Below are positions 23,749 to 37,025 of a stretch of DNA of 64,000 bases, in pieces. Where the stretch lies: positions 36,330,001 through 36,394,000 of the forward strand of contig OU612065.1 in NCBI GenBank assembly GCA_914767715.1. Reading direction: 5' to 3'. Source of the stretch: Membranipora membranacea. Taxonomy: Eukaryota > Bryozoa > Gymnolaemata > Cheilostomatida > Membraniporidae. The notes beneath the pieces are model-generated. The model was not told where the DNA came from and searched no databases. It saw only the letters and a list, made by a program, of their open reading frames with translations. Position numbers and translations under genes: made by a program. How positions within the stretch are numbered: the stretch's first letter is position 1; every line of letters starts with the position of its first letter.

Positions 23749-24944
23749 AATTATGGTGATTAATTTTAGCAGTTTTATGCTTGGATGCAGGAATAACTAA
23801 ACAAGGGCATGCAACTCTTGTTTTGATTTGCATGTTTATAGTCTTATTCCTAGACATTTTAACTTGTTTCTCTATATGACAACAGAATCATCCTTCTCCT
23901 TCTTCATTATATCTTTCATCTATTATAGAACATACATTTCTCTTCCATAACATTGTTAGTATGCAATTTACCTTTTCGATTTTATTTGAGGAGGGACTGG
24001 TTGGTTTGGCTGCCAGGTTCCAACCCAGCTGCCGGGTTTGATGGCTCATACAAACATCTTTTAACGGCATTGGACTTTTTGCGGAGAATTTGTAGCATGC
24101 TATGAAACGAACTCTGTGGCAACAATCGTCTTGACGCGACATCACGCTTAGCTCCATTGTTTAACACTCTGTCGGACTAAACGCCGCACTCACAGCGCAG
24201 GATTAAAAGCGCAAGTTATAAGCTGGCAGCAAGTAGCGGGCTCTGGTAAGTTACTCTTTGGTTTGATTGTGACAGTACCAGCAGTGATCTAAGCACTAGA
24301 CTGGACTGTAGGCCAAGGGAATTACAATGTGACACTCGTGTGTGATCCATCGTACAGCCACAGATATTCTGATTTTATGAAATCTATACCTGTTTAGTTA
24401 GCAAAATCTGATGTCCGCGGCTGGATTTTGGTAATTATGTGCACATCGACACACTTAACCTAGCTAGTGAACACCAGCCATTATCAGGATTACCGCCTAA
24501 AAGTCATAATTTGTGTTGTCAATAACAATAGCCTATAATGGCTGCTGCAATTTTCCAATTTCGCTAGCTTTCCTACTGGTTATCATTTCTGGAGTATTGT
24601 CCAAAAGTGATAGCAAAGCAGCACCGGTCAAACATCTTTTCCGGCATCCTCTTCTTGGCATGGGGGACAAACCTCTGATAGTACCAGCGATCCCCTATGC
24701 TGAGCTTGTCAAATATCGCTGCTGCCAAATTCAAATGGGGATTGACACATAATGCAGGATTTTCTTGAATCTTCTCAAAAATTGCACTTTTCGTCTTCTT
24801 TTTCGTCGCAATACACACGCTTGCTTAGCTGCCGTTCAGGAATAATTGGGGGGGAGGGGGTGAAGAAGGGGTGGTGCTGAGCTGACCCTTAAAAAATTCA
24901 CTTCATGCAGCTCATATTGAGTGTAGAGCAAATAATATAACATA

Positions 24945-25064
24945 AAGTCTACAGCACCCAGTATTCCCAGGCGGTCACCCATCCAAGTACTAACTGGGCT
25001 CGACGTTGCTTAGCTTCAGTGATCGGACGAGAACTGGCGTTTTCAACGTGATATGGCCGTAGAC
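24945..25064 (-). rRNA. 5S ribosomal RNA, copy 14
   Basis: Consensus 5S sequence in the recently amplified block. Confidence 0.97.
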
Positions 25065-26260
25065 AATTATGGTGATTAATTTTAGCAGTTTTATGCTTGG
25101 ATGCAGGAATAACTAAACAAGGGCATGCAACTCTTGTTTTGATTTGCATGTTTATAGTCTTATTCCTAGACATTTTAACTTGTTTCTCTATATGACAACA
25201 GAATCATCCTTCTCCTTCTTCATTATATCTTTCATCTATTATAGAACATACATTTCTCTTCCATAACATTGTTAGTATGCAATTTACCTTTTCGATTTTA
25301 TTTGAGGAGGGACTGGTTGGTTTGGCTGCCAGGTTCCAACCCAGCTGCCGGGTTTGATGGCTCATACAAACATCTTTTAACGGCATTGGACTTTTTGCGG
25401 AGAATTTGTAGCATGCTATGAAACGAACTCTGTGGCAACAATCGTCTTGACGCGACATCACGCTTAGCTCCATTGTTTAACACTCTGTCGGACTAAACGC
25501 CGCACTCACAGCGCAGGATTAAAAGCGCAAGTTATAAGCTGGCAGCAAGTAGCGGGCTCTGGTAAGTTACTCTTTGGTTTGATTGTGACAGTACCAGCAG
25601 TGATCTAAGCACTAGACTGGACTGTAGGCCAAGGGAATTACAATGTGACACTCGTGTGTGATCCATCGTACAGCCACAGATATTCTGATTTTATGAAATC
25701 TATACCTGTTTAGTTAGCAAAATCTGATGTCCGCGGCTGGATTTTGGTAATTATGTGCACATCGACACACTTAACCTAGCTAGTGAACACCAGCCATTAT
25801 CAGGATTACCGCCTAAAAGTCATAATTTGTGTTGTCAATAACAATAGCCTATAATGGCTGCTGCAATTTTCCAATTTCGCTAGCTTTCCTACTGGTTATC
25901 ATTTCTGGAGTATTGTCCAAAAGTGATAGCAAAGCAGCACCGGTCAAACATCTTTTCCGGCATCCTCTTCTTGGCATGGGGGACAAACCTCTGATAGTAC
26001 CAGCGATCCCCTATGCTGAGCTTGTCAAATATCGCTGCTGCCAAATTCAAATGGGGATTGACACATAATGCAGGATTTTCTTGAATCTTCTCAAAAATTG
26101 CACTTTTCGTCTTCTTTTTCGTCGCAATACACACGCTTGCTTAGCTGCCGTTCAGGAATAATTGGGGGGGAGGGGGTGAAGAAGGGGTGGTGCTGAGCTG
26201 ACCCTTAAAAAATTCACTTCATGCAGCTCATATTGAGTGTAGAGCAAATAATATAACATA

Positions 26261-26380
26261 AAGTCTACAGCACCCAGTATTCCCAGGCGGTCACCCATCC
26301 AAGTACTAACTGGGCTCGACGTTGCTTAGCTTCAGTGATCGGACGAGAACTGGCGTTTTCAACGTGATATGGCCGTAGAC
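26261..26380 (-). rRNA. 5S ribosomal RNA, copy 15
   Basis: Consensus 5S sequence in the recently amplified block. Confidence 0.97.
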
Positions 26381-27576
26381 AATTATGGTGATTAATTTTA
26401 GCAGTTTTATGCTTGGATGCAGGAATAACTAAACAAGGGCATGCAACTCTTGTTTTGATTTGCATGTTTATAGTCTTATTCCTAGACATTTTAACTTGTT
26501 TCTCTATATGACAACAGAATCATCCTTCTCCTTCTTCATTATATCTTTCATCTATTATAGAACATACATTTCTCTTCCATAACATTGTTAGTATGCAATT
26601 TACCTTTTCGATTTTATTTGAGGAGGGACTGGTTGGTTTGGCTGCCAGGTTCCAACCCAGCTGCCGGGTTTGATGGCTCATACAAACATCTTTTAACGGC
26701 ATTGGACTTTTTGCGGAGAATTTGTAGCATGCTATGAAACGAACTCTGTGGCAACAATCGTCTTGACGCGACATCACGCTTAGCTCCATTGTTTAACACT
26801 CTGTCGGACTAAACGCCGCACTCACAGCGCAGGATTAAAAGCGCAAGTTATAAGCTGGCAGCAAGTAGCGGGCTCTGGTAAGTTACTCTTTGGTTTGATT
26901 GTGACAGTACCAGCAGTGATCTAAGCACTAGACTGGACTGTAGGCCAAGGGAATTACAATGTGACACTCGTGTGTGATCCATCGTACAGCCACAGATATT
27001 CTGATTTTATGAAATCTATACCTGTTTAGTTAGCAAAATCTGATGTCCGCGGCTGGATTTTGGTAATTATGTGCACATCGACACACTTAACCTAGCTAGT
27101 GAACACCAGCCATTATCAGGATTACCGCCTAAAAGTCATAATTTGTGTTGTCAATAACAATAGCCTATAATGGCTGCTGCAATTTTCCAATTTCGCTAGC
27201 TTTCCTACTGGTTATCATTTCTGGAGTATTGTCCAAAAGTGATAGCAAAGCAGCACCGGTCAAACATCTTTTCCGGCATCCTCTTCTTGGCATGGGGGAC
27301 AAACCTCTGATAGTACCAGCGATCCCCTATGCTGAGCTTGTCAAATATCGCTGCTGCCAAATTCAAATGGGGATTGACACATAATGCAGGATTTTCTTGA
27401 ATCTTCTCAAAAATTGCACTTTTCGTCTTCTTTTTCGTCGCAATACACACGCTTGCTTAGCTGCCGTTCAGGAATAATTGGGGGGGAGGGGGTGAAGAAG
27501 GGGTGGTGCTGAGCTGACCCTTAAAAAATTCACTTCATGCAGCTCATATTGAGTGTAGAGCAAATAATATAACATA

Positions 27577-27696
27577 AAGTCTACAGCACCCAGTATTCCC
27601 AGGCGGTCACCCATCCAAGTACTAACTGGGCTCGACGTTGCTTAGCTTCAGTGATCGGACGAGAACTGGCGTTTTCAACGTGATATGGCCGTAGAC
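27577..27696 (-). rRNA. 5S ribosomal RNA, copy 16 (last)
   Basis: Consensus 5S sequence. The unit is cut about 250 bp upstream of the gene at the array edge. Confidence 0.97.
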
Positions 27697-27943
27697 AATT
27701 ATGGTGATTAATTTTAGCAGTTTTATGCTTGGATGCAGGAATAACTAAACAAGGGCATGCAACTCTTGTTTTGATTTGCATGTTTATAGTCTTATTCCTA
27801 GACATTTTAACTTGTTTCTCTATATGACAACAGAATCATCCTTCTCCTTCTTCATTATATCTTTCATCTATTATAGAACATACATTTCTCTTCCATAACA
27901 TTGTTAGTATGCAATTTACCTTTTCGATTTTATTTGAGGAGGG

Positions 27944-28475
27944 GTGCAACAAACTGACCTGATTATTTGATCTCTGTTATTGGATAATCCATTTGTTGTG
28001 CTATTATCATGCTGTTTGCGGAAAGTTTTAATTTACTTATTAGAGTTGTCATTCTTTTTTCCGGAGGAAGAGAACTCTTCAAGATCAGGTTAGTTAAGAT
28101 AACATAGGGTTTATGTTTGTATCGGTCTTAATTTATAAGAAACTCTTTATTTGTGTATTTGTGTACTGCTTTGCACTTCACCACCATAAAATGCGCAGCT
28201 ACAAACATAAACACAGCAGAAACAAACAACTTAAGTCCATAAGAACGTTTTTTATGTATCTGATTCTCGAATCGGCCCAAATCATATTGTCAATAAAAAC
28301 ACAGGACTTAACCCTACACATCCATTTAAACAGATTTTTCTCGGAATTTTGGCCTGTCAGTGCATTAGCAGTCTCCTCATACAACCCAACCCTCCAATGA
28401 CACAATGACAATATTTACATACAAACAATATTTTGGCTTGCATCAACCAGTCCTTATTTGTTAATACCACCTATA
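27944..28475. other. Unique AT-rich DNA, no gene seen
   Basis: Sequence right of the array edge. Short ORFs on both strands have no recognisable motif and no splice context. I see nothing to annotate. Confidence 0.5.
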
Positions 28476-28499
28476 CTATCTTGTGTTGAAACTGCAGGA

Positions 28500-28790
28500 A
28501 AAGGTTCTAATATGGGAAATATGATGTCTATGTAACATTCTCTTGACTGTTGTGGGTGATGTGTGATCGAAAGCACCTTGTATATCAACAAAGCAACACA
28601 AAACCTCTTGTTTTTTTAATCTTGATTTTTCGATATTAGTTATTAGGCTGTTTAATGCACTGTCAGTTGACTTTGAAGCCAAATATGCATGTTGTGCATT
28701 GCTGATGGGATGGTTAGTCAAACAGTGTTGACGAATATACCAGTCAACTAATCTTTCTAGGCTTAGCTTTATTGACTGATCTGCATTGTG
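28500..28790 (-). pseudogene. Fragment of a non-LTR reverse transcriptase
   Basis: The minus-strand reading LERLVDWYIRQH then NAQHAYLASKSTDSALNSL then VLCCFVDIQGAFDHTS matches the RT palm entry of Jockey/CR1-like LINEs: the Q-H-x-(Y/F) motif, the ST motif, and an F-V-D-I-x-G-A-F-D block that holds the first catalytic Asp. Only about 95 codons remain; no YADD box or endonuclease is nearby. It is a 5'- and 3'-truncated relic. Confidence 0.75.
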
Positions 28791-29497
28791 GTCATTTATA
28801 CTAAATGACTTGTTGGGGTAAGTGATTTGCGATACATGTCCATTTTATCGACATAATATGACATGATAATATTAATTCATCTACCCTTATGTTTAGTAAA
28901 CATTAAGTTACAACAAAAAATCACTGTACAGTAGCTAAATACGCCAAGAAAGTCCAAGTGTTTAAATATTGGAGCATATGAGACAACAAACATTACTAAT
29001 ATGCCTTCCTAGACAGTAAACATAAATACCAGAATTACGATAAAGAGTTACAGGGATTAAACGATTTAAATTTAGGTGACATATTCATCCGAGACACTAA
29101 GATTGAGTGTGTGTATTGCTTTTATCCTGCTGAGTCAGCCGGATCTCACTCCTGCATTGGCTCCATATCTGTATAAGATGGTCCTGGTTCTGACTATAAT
29201 TAATAAATGTAAATTATGAGGTCAATAATAATTTGAGTAAATAAAGAACAAAATCAGGCATAGCATGTGTATTTCGGCAACTCTGCCTTGTAAAACGCAG
29301 GCAGCACATAACTGATTATTTAGATAATCAAACTCTTTTTTTTGTAATTATTTCCTCTAAAAGTAGCATTAAAATCAATTTGGTCATTGGTAATATATTC
29401 AGCCGCAAGATATTTTGTAAGCATATAACATAAACCTTAAAACATGTTAATAATTTACTCGGATAAAAATTACTGAGCGACATCATTTTTTAAGGTA

Positions 29498-29600
29498 TGG
29501 AAGTTTCCTTCCCTTGTACCATCAATGATTAATGCCAAGAAGAGGTTTGCAATTTTTGCACCATGCAAACCTTACATCACTTTATCAAAACATCTTTGTG
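29498..29600. mobile_element. Decayed half of a MITE related to 36645-37025
   Basis: The stretch with ttcccttgtaccatcaatga, attaatgccaagaagagg and caccatgcaaacc aligns, with many differences, to one arm of the MITE in the Brahma intron (ccaccatcgataattcatgccaaatagag, accatgcaaatctgacacaac, split here). The second arm is not seen. Confidence 0.5.
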
Positions 29601-30441
29601 CATTCTTTAATATACTATGATACTATACTGACCTGTGATTGGTTGGTATATGATGTAGAAGCAGCGTCGTAATCCTCAGAAGAAGGTGCAGCGGCAGCAG
29701 CAGAGCCGGCAGCTCCAGCGTTCTCTAGAGAAGTATAAGTATGTAAGGGCTCATCTTCATCTGACTCTATAACTACCTTCTGTTTACGGGGCCTGCCTCT
29801 CTTCTTTTTCTCTCCTTTAAATCAAACAATTAAACATAATACTTAATCTTCTTAAGGTCAAGTCAATGATAATATAGCCGGAGAAGTAGAAGTTGTCATA
29901 CCATATTAAACGTGAAATATGGCACCTAGAAGTTGTCACAATCTCACTATTATGTACGGTTTCTATCAATAATTGAGAACTTTGCCCACACAACTTTGGT
30001 TATGGGTGTTGTCCTGACAATATTTTTTTTGTTGACTTCCATAGAACAACTATTCACAAGATACATTAAAAGGTGATGTAACAATAGGAATTAGCTATCG
30101 GCACCGCCTACCTCCATCATCTAGGTCTCGTTTGGGTTTTCTCTTCTTAGTGGTAGATTTCCCGCCTGATGGAGTCTTGGCTGGAGTTGGAACAGGGGTG
30201 ATCTTTTCCTCCTCCTCTTCATCACTGGAGTTTTCTGGAGTCTTTAGCTCACCCTTCTCCAGTAACTCACGAGCGTTAGACCAGATAGAATGCAGGCGTA
30301 TACTGTCCTCATAGATCTAATAATATAGCAACAATCTCTACTGTCACAACACAAGAGATTCAGTGCTGCATTTGACTCGTGGGTTCCGTAAAGTGGCGTG
30401 TTGAACGGAAGCGTCTATTTATCATAAACAAAATTACTAAC

Positions 30442-30652
30442 CAAAGAGCCCTCTATGTTGTAGTTCTGTGCGTTCTTGCATAGTAAGGCCATATCAGCAT
30501 CAATATCATCCAGACATCTGTACTTGTGAATCTTGATGTTTTTACAGGTTTTCTTGAAGTCCATCGGTTTACTGATCACATCATGGTAGTCAGGGAGTTC
30601 TCTACGACTTGGTAGCTGGTAGAATGGTTCACTTAGTATACGACCGTCACTA
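30442..30652 (-). pseudogene. Bromodomain exon of the Brahma pseudogene
   Basis: Reads SDGRILSEPFYQLPSRRELP, then DYHDVISKPMDFKK and ALLCKNAQNYNIEGSL, ending before the donor GTTAGT. These are the ZA loop and the acetyl-lysine-binding Asn region of a BRM-type bromodomain. The exon is open. It differs from the left copy at Y/H and R/S, where the left copy has the residues usual in the family. Confidence 0.9.
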
Positions 30653-30927
30653 CTGAGAACAAAGAGGACAGATCAAGAGGTCAGGTTAGTCAGTTAAATC
30701 AGAGAAACTATCAAAAATACTATAACCTAAAATCCTCCAGGGTGGGTGGCATTTACTGCTACAATCATTTTGTTTTAACAGTCAATGAATTACCCAACAA
30801 AGTTGATTAACAACTCCTTGATTACACACAGTAACCACAAATTGGAGTTCCGATTTATTTTGTTTGATTATAACAACTCTCACACACTATCAAGCCGCTC
30901 CAATGAACTTAATGTTCCGTTCTCGTA

Positions 30928-31148
30928 CCTCTAAATATTATTGTATATTCATTCCTAATTTGTGTATACCCATGCTGTTTAAGGAGGTGAGCTCTCCGGA
31001 CAATAGCCTAGCTTACCCACTCCTACCTTGTACAGGAGTGCGCTAAATAGATGATAATTCTTATTACTGTAAGCAGGGAGATACTCCTTGCTGTAAGCAT
31101 ATTCGTATTTGCCCCGAAAAGGGGCCTTGAATAGCAATAAAGTTCATA

Positions 31149-31190
<42 letters not shown>

Positions 31191-31215
31191 CAATATAGGA
31201 ATGAATATATAATAT
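30928..31215. mobile_element. LINE/SINE tail with (ATT)n in a Brahma intron
   Basis: Present in the right Brahma copy only; the left copy is joined to the 5S array at this very point. It contains the hairpin GCCCCGAAAAGGGGC (31111-31125), AATAAA (31136-31141) and an ATT microsatellite (about 31150-31187), typical of a LINE 3' end with a short-repeat tail. The arms 30938-30956 and 31196-31214 are near-perfect inverted repeats rather than a direct target duplication, so the class is unsure. Confidence 0.5.
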
Positions 31216-31822
31216 ATAAATACATAGATAAATATATTTGTCTCACCTGTCCTCGTGTGACAGCACAGTTTGCAGCAGTTTCTTGAACTGTTTAGTGACC
31301 TCCGGAGGGTTGGGCGCTCCCTTCTCTAAGGCTACATTAGATTCGATCTTCTTTCTCTTCTCAGGGTTAGGAGTTTCAGGCTGCTCATCAAAGTCAGTCG
31401 GACCCTTACTAGCTTTCCTACGCCTCATATCCTCATACTCCTCTAACCCACCCTCCTCAATGGCCTGTATAGTGACAGATTGAAAAGAATTATTTTACAT
31501 AAATTCTGGGATCAGCAGCACATAATGATACATACACCTACAAGATATCAAGACATGTTATTTTAACATTTTACCTAATTTTAAATTTTAAGGAATTCTG
31601 TTTGATGTCCCCTTATGTTAAATATGAGCCTCAAAATAAATCTTTTATCAGTGTTAATCGTAGTGTTTTGGGAGATGTCGCCTCTAGCAACAATAAGTTA
31701 ATCTCTTTTATCATTGATGGAACTGATAGAAATGGCAAAAAATGCGGCCCCCAAAGTTAAAAAATTCAGCACATGCAGTTTGAACTTTGTTATTGTGTAA
31801 GGGTATATAGTAAAACACTCAC

Positions 31823-31933
31823 ATCCATACACTCCCGATCCGTCAGCTGATCAGAATAATCCGCTTCTTTCCTCTCTCTGTTTCCTCATCCAAATATCTT
31901 ATCTCCCTCTTCCTCAAACGCCAGCCTCACAAC
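31823..31933 (-). pseudogene. SnAC-region exon with in-frame TGA
   Basis: Reads VVRLAFEEEGDKIFG, a stop, then GNRERKEADYSDQLTDRECMD. Human SMARCA4 has [20 protein letters not shown] here, so TGA (31886-31888) most likely replaced a CGA arginine codon. Splice sites are intact. Confidence 0.9.
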
Positions 31934-33669
31934 CTAAACGCATATATCACATCTATATCTGTCACATTGTCACACTGTCAAGAGAGCATTACAGCCAAGG
32001 AGTGGGAAAAAATTTTATTTTACTTTTTTCACCAATCAAACAACAGTGGGCAGTTTAGAGTTAAAAGTGGGTAAGATACTGGCCTGTCTGAGCGTTACCC
32101 AAATACACCATTATTGATAAAAAAGAATAATAAATATCGTCGATATACAGCCTGTTAACAACACTTTAATGGGATCAGGATCAGGATCAGGATAAAGCTC
32201 GCCATAATCATTAATTAGGCTGTTTGGTCAATATTCATCATACTGGGATCATGTACCCACGTTATCACACGGTTTTTGTGAACATGCTAAGCTGAAGTGA
32301 ATCACTCCATAGGCCTACCTCTTCCTCATCCTTAACAAGCCACTGAGGCAGCTCGCTGACTTCGATCAGTCTGGGCTGTCGATAAACATCGCTGGCCTCG
32401 GCGCGACATCTCTCTAAATCCATACCCTGCATCAGCTCAAACTCTTCTTCTGAACGAGCCAAGTACTGATTAATAGTCTCGTCATCTGGTACCTCATCCT
32501 CATCCTAAATATCAACATACACACAATGATGAGGAGTTTATCCCTAGTGACCCTAACACTGATATTTGTTTCCATTGCTGCTTCAGTTTTGATACATCGG
32601 GGTAAGTGCTCCATTTTGTTCACGATACGAAGGTGATTTACCAACCAAATAAGCAAGTATGAACCTGGACTTAGTTAAATGATTGACTTAATTCACGCAA
32701 GACAGACACTAGGATTCGAGGAATCCCTCAATTTTGGATTTTAAATATTGGTGTCTGGACTCTCTTGAATATCACACCGTAAGGAGCCACTCCCAATGAT
32801 CTAATGAAGTAAGAGAGGCACGTACATCATCTTCTTCATTTCTAGTGAGAATATTCCTTAGTAGAACTTGTCTCTCTGAGGCTGAAGTCTTCATGTCAAA
32901 CTTACCGGCCTGTATTACCTTCTCATCCACGTTCAGCTTGTACCTGTGCATGATTAATGTCAGATTTAATATCAATTAGGCAATGAAGACTCTGAATTAA
33001 ATTTTAGAAAATTACCATTCACTTGATGAAAATACCTCCCATGTGACGGAGCAGTTTATGTAAAACATATCAAAATATATGGATGATAATTTTGGCAAAT
33101 CAAAAATCCCAGTGCAGTGTTAATTTGTTATGCCCTTTCAATTCACCAAATTTTAGTAAAACATACCAAATTTTACTATCTAGGCTCCTATTTAATCAGT
33201 CATCCCCGTAAAGCAAAAGCGTTTTTTTAGTTGCACCTCAAGAAACACAATCCCCGAGTTCCCGGGGACAACAAGTCTAGATGATATGTATGGTCTGCAT
33301 GGGTTAATATTGCACTATAGGAATGCTGGAGTTGCCTCTCCTTCTAGGCGAGCTGATAACATAACGCTACGTAACATACCTGGCAGCAGCTAGGATTTTC
33401 TCGTCTACAGTACCGACAGTGAGTAGCCTGAGGACTCTAACCTCATTCTTCTGTCCAATACGATGAGCTCTGTCCTGAGCCTGCTGATCCTGTAATACAA
33501 ATATTAAATATGTCTCATCGTGTCTTAGAGATACAAACAAAGCGGTCGACAACACTTACAGCACTTAACACTGATGAAGGGTAAGCACTGTGAGTCATCG
33601 CTGAAGATCTGTATATCTTATCTTACCAGCGCAGTGCTGGGTATCATACTGGGAATCAGTAAGACTTTA

Positions 33670-34194
<525 letters not shown>

Positions 34195-34505
34195 TTAGTA
34201 AAAACTGTGTGCTCAACTTACAAGAAAACTAAAGGTTTAGGAACTAGAAGATGAACAGTAGACGCATACAGAACTCGCTAATAGCACACACATACATTAC
34301 TCAAGTAACTCATACACAGCGCTCGCTTACACATACCTCTGTAGTTGAAATAATCTTCCATGATAGCCATGACAGCAGTCATCTGACAGAAGAGAAGTAC
34401 TCTGTGACCTGTACTCTTGAGTTTAGGTAATTTCCTGTCTAACAGCTCAAACTTTCCTGCTGTTCTGTACAGGTCAGCTCTGCAGTACATACAAGAAGTA
34501 GGGTC

Positions 34506-34570
34506 ATAACAGGGGTGTATATTTGTAAGGTTATAACAGGGGTGAATATTTGTAAGGTTATAACAGGGGT
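34506..34570. repeat. 27-bp minisatellite, about 2.4 copies
   Basis: The unit ataacaggggtgtatatttg plus taaggtt is repeated with one change, followed by a partial third copy. It lies in a Brahma intron. Confidence 0.8.
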
Positions 34571-35621
34571 TTCTAATCATTCTGCAGAGTTTGGTTATTT
34601 CTCAAGTTGAGTGTTGATAGTCATGCTTGCTGTTGGTAGATTTGATTCAAAGAGAAGGTTAATTATTTGTGGAATCTTTCTAGAGTAATTTAAAAACCGA
34701 CATTATGTAAAATCATACGATTTTTAGTTAATCATACCCCTGAACCACATTGCTGGCCAGTCCCTTGTGATCAGCCAAGGCCTCCTCAATATGGGCGAAG
34801 AGAAGTGGATGGTTAGCCAGTTTCCTCAGCTGCATGATTGTGTTCATTAGAGCCTTTGTACCGCCTTTACCCTGAAATAAATACAATACATGTATAAATA
34901 TTTGAGTCCTTCATGCAGGGAGCACCATCTTACTTTTTAACAGCACATTGAAAATGCAGCGACATGAAAGGAGAGCAGCAAAAAAGATCTCATCATCATT
35001 CTTGAGATTACGACACTGCTGAAGCGGTTGATTATCATGACAGTATGTACCTGTTTGCCTTTCTCAGATCCATCAGTGAGGAGTATACCTCTCTTCTTCA
35101 TATGCTGATATAGAACCTTCTGTAGAGCAGACATGTCACACTTCACCACATACTCCACCTTATCTGGTAGCTGGGACTCCACCTCTTTTTTCAGACGACG
35201 CAACAGGAAGGGGCGGAGCACCTTGTGCAGACGACGAATAATCAGCAATGTCTCTTCTTGATTCAGCTCAACCTGAGACAGGAGTGAATAAGATTCTAAA
35301 AGTGTCACTTAGATTTATGTGGCTCAGGCATACAAAACCTTTGACAGTTTATATAGAACAGATACAACACACCCTTGTATCTGCTTTGCGGATGGATGCA
35401 CACTGGGCCCATCTAGTAATGCATTATATTATGCGCGGTAGGAAAGTGAAATCTTTTATAAGATTACATGGCAATTTTGGTACAACCATAGAAAAAATGG
35501 ACATAAATTGACGAAGAGACCCAAAGTAAACTTCAAGATCACCAGTACTAGGGTTACAGTACAATATACTTCTCACATGTGACTGCAATCACATTACTGT
35601 TTAGATAGATTGCTTTCCCAC

Positions 35622-35864
35622 CTTTTCACCAGTGAGAGCTAAGGGAGCGTTGAACCACTGCTCGAATGTGGTGACAGACTTGAAGATGCTGGGCAGCAGG
35701 AAGTTGAGTAGAGCCCAGAGCTCTGGCAGTTTATTCTGTAGGGGTGTGCCGGTGAGCAGTAGGCGGTGAGGTGCGATGTAATGCTGGTTCAGTGTCTGAG
35801 TCAGCTTACAGTGGTGATTCTTCATTCTGTGACCTTCATCTATCACCATCAACCTCCAGCGGAT
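35622..35864 (-). pseudogene. DEGH-box helicase exon of the Brahma pseudogene
   Basis: Open exon with [20 protein letters not shown], then [20 protein letters not shown] and [15 protein letters not shown]. It shows Walker B (DEGH) and motif III (LTGTPLQN) of SNF2 ATPases, almost as in animal BRM proteins. Acceptor TAG and donor GTGGGA are intact. Confidence 0.95.
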
Positions 35865-36644
35865 CTACAGTATAAAAACATGAAATATCCAGTGAAAAAT
35901 ATGCAGTACAGCTTAATCAATATACTGGAAAATCTACTAATCTTACAAAACAATAATATCTACAGCACTACAGTAAAAACCATCAATATTAGTGGAAAAA
36001 ACCCATCATCTTAAAACCGGTCTATGAAAATTCTCAAATGAACTGGCAGTAATTTATTCAAGCAAAAGATAGACACTTTCATCAACAACAAAAAATATCT
36101 TACAACAAATTTTATTTTGCTATCCTTCATAGTATAGAATAGTATCGTAGTAAATCAGGAGACAAAAGATTGCACAAAATCTCAGGAGATTTTTAGTATT
36201 TGTGTATAAGGAGTCATACCTTAGCTAGGATATTCTTGTCCTTGATGACATATTCGTATGTGGTGATGAGAACATTGAATTTAGTGCCTCTCATCTGGGC
36301 CTGAATGTCTCGTCGGCTGTTAGGAGTTCCTTTATAAGCAAACTTTACTACAGACGGAGCCGATTTCTCAAACTCCAGAGTCCAGTTGGCTAGCGTGCTA
36401 CAATCATAACAGTTTTTACTAGCCTGTGTCACAACGCAGCACCTGAGCCTATGTGATGATGAGTGTATACAATAAACTGAGTGGGTGGAAGTCTTCTGTG
36501 AATATTCTTTGTGTAGCTTCTTATGCTACTGATACAGTGTTCACTTGTGTAGAGTGTTGCGGTAGTTTGAGCTCCCTCGTTGAAAAGCACATCTAGTTAT
36601 TATTAATTTGACAAAAGCGAAGCAGATTGAGGGGTTGAATTTAA

Positions 36645-37025
36645 TTCTACCCAAAGACCAAAGCACATTATAGTCAGGCAGTTACTTATGATAAAGTTGT
36701 GTCAGATTTGCATGGTATAAAAATCCAATGCTCTATTTGGCATGAATTATCGATGGTGGAAAGAGTGCCTTCCATAAGAGAAGGTAACTGCCATTCTTCG
36801 CATTATGATATCACAGCCTCCAGTGCTTGTTTCTTGCATTGCACATCTGGCAGACTATGACATAATAATGCAGAGAATCGGAGTTACCTTCCCCTATGGA
36901 AAGAGCTCTTTCCACATCAATAAATGATGCCAAGTAGAGCATTGGATTTTCATACCGTGCAAATCTGACACAACTTTGTCATAAGCAACTGCCTGAGTAT
37001 GACATGCTTTGGTCTTGGGTAGTCT
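36645..37025. mobile_element. 381-bp MITE with long inverted repeats and TTAA flanks
   Basis: The arms starting CTACCCAAAGACCAAAGCA (36647) and, inverted, CTACCCAAGACCAAAGCATG (from 37022) stay alignable for about 170 bp each. TTAA is present at both ends (36641-36644 and 37026-37029), as with piggyBac- or Kolobok-type target duplications. There is no ORF. It sits where the Brahma helicase motif I exon would be expected. Confidence 0.85.

Larger units (their letters stand above)
12597..27943 (-). repeat. 5S rDNA tandem array, right block (units 5-16)
   Basis: Twelve 5S genes spaced 1312-1319 bp apart. Two spacer haplotypes alternate. Type A (GGTTGGCTTGG, CCAGGGTTCAACCC, GACGTTTTGCGG) is at 13463, 14776, 16091 and 18720. 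Type B (GGTTGGTTTGG, CCAGGTTCCAACCC, GACTTTTTGCGG) is at 17407 and from 20035 on. The G-run varies up to 16 G (about 22213-22228). Units ending at 5S copies 13-16 all have the interrupted run GGGGGGGAGGGGG plus CCGTTCAGG and an exact 1316-bp spacing, a sign of very recent amplification. The block ends inside a unit at 27943, where unique DNA (tgcaacaaactgacc) begins. Confidence 0.95.

Noticed and set aside
2439-27805. Identical 61-, 74-, 79-, 81- and 84-codon ORFs recurring in every array unit
   Set aside because: They recur because the units are copies. The 74-codon ORF overlaps the 5S gene itself, and differences between units mostly change amino acids, so there is no sign of coding constraint.
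1424-27943. CRISPR array
   Set aside because: Units are over 1.3 kb and contain eukaryotic 5S genes; there are no short repeats with unique spacers.
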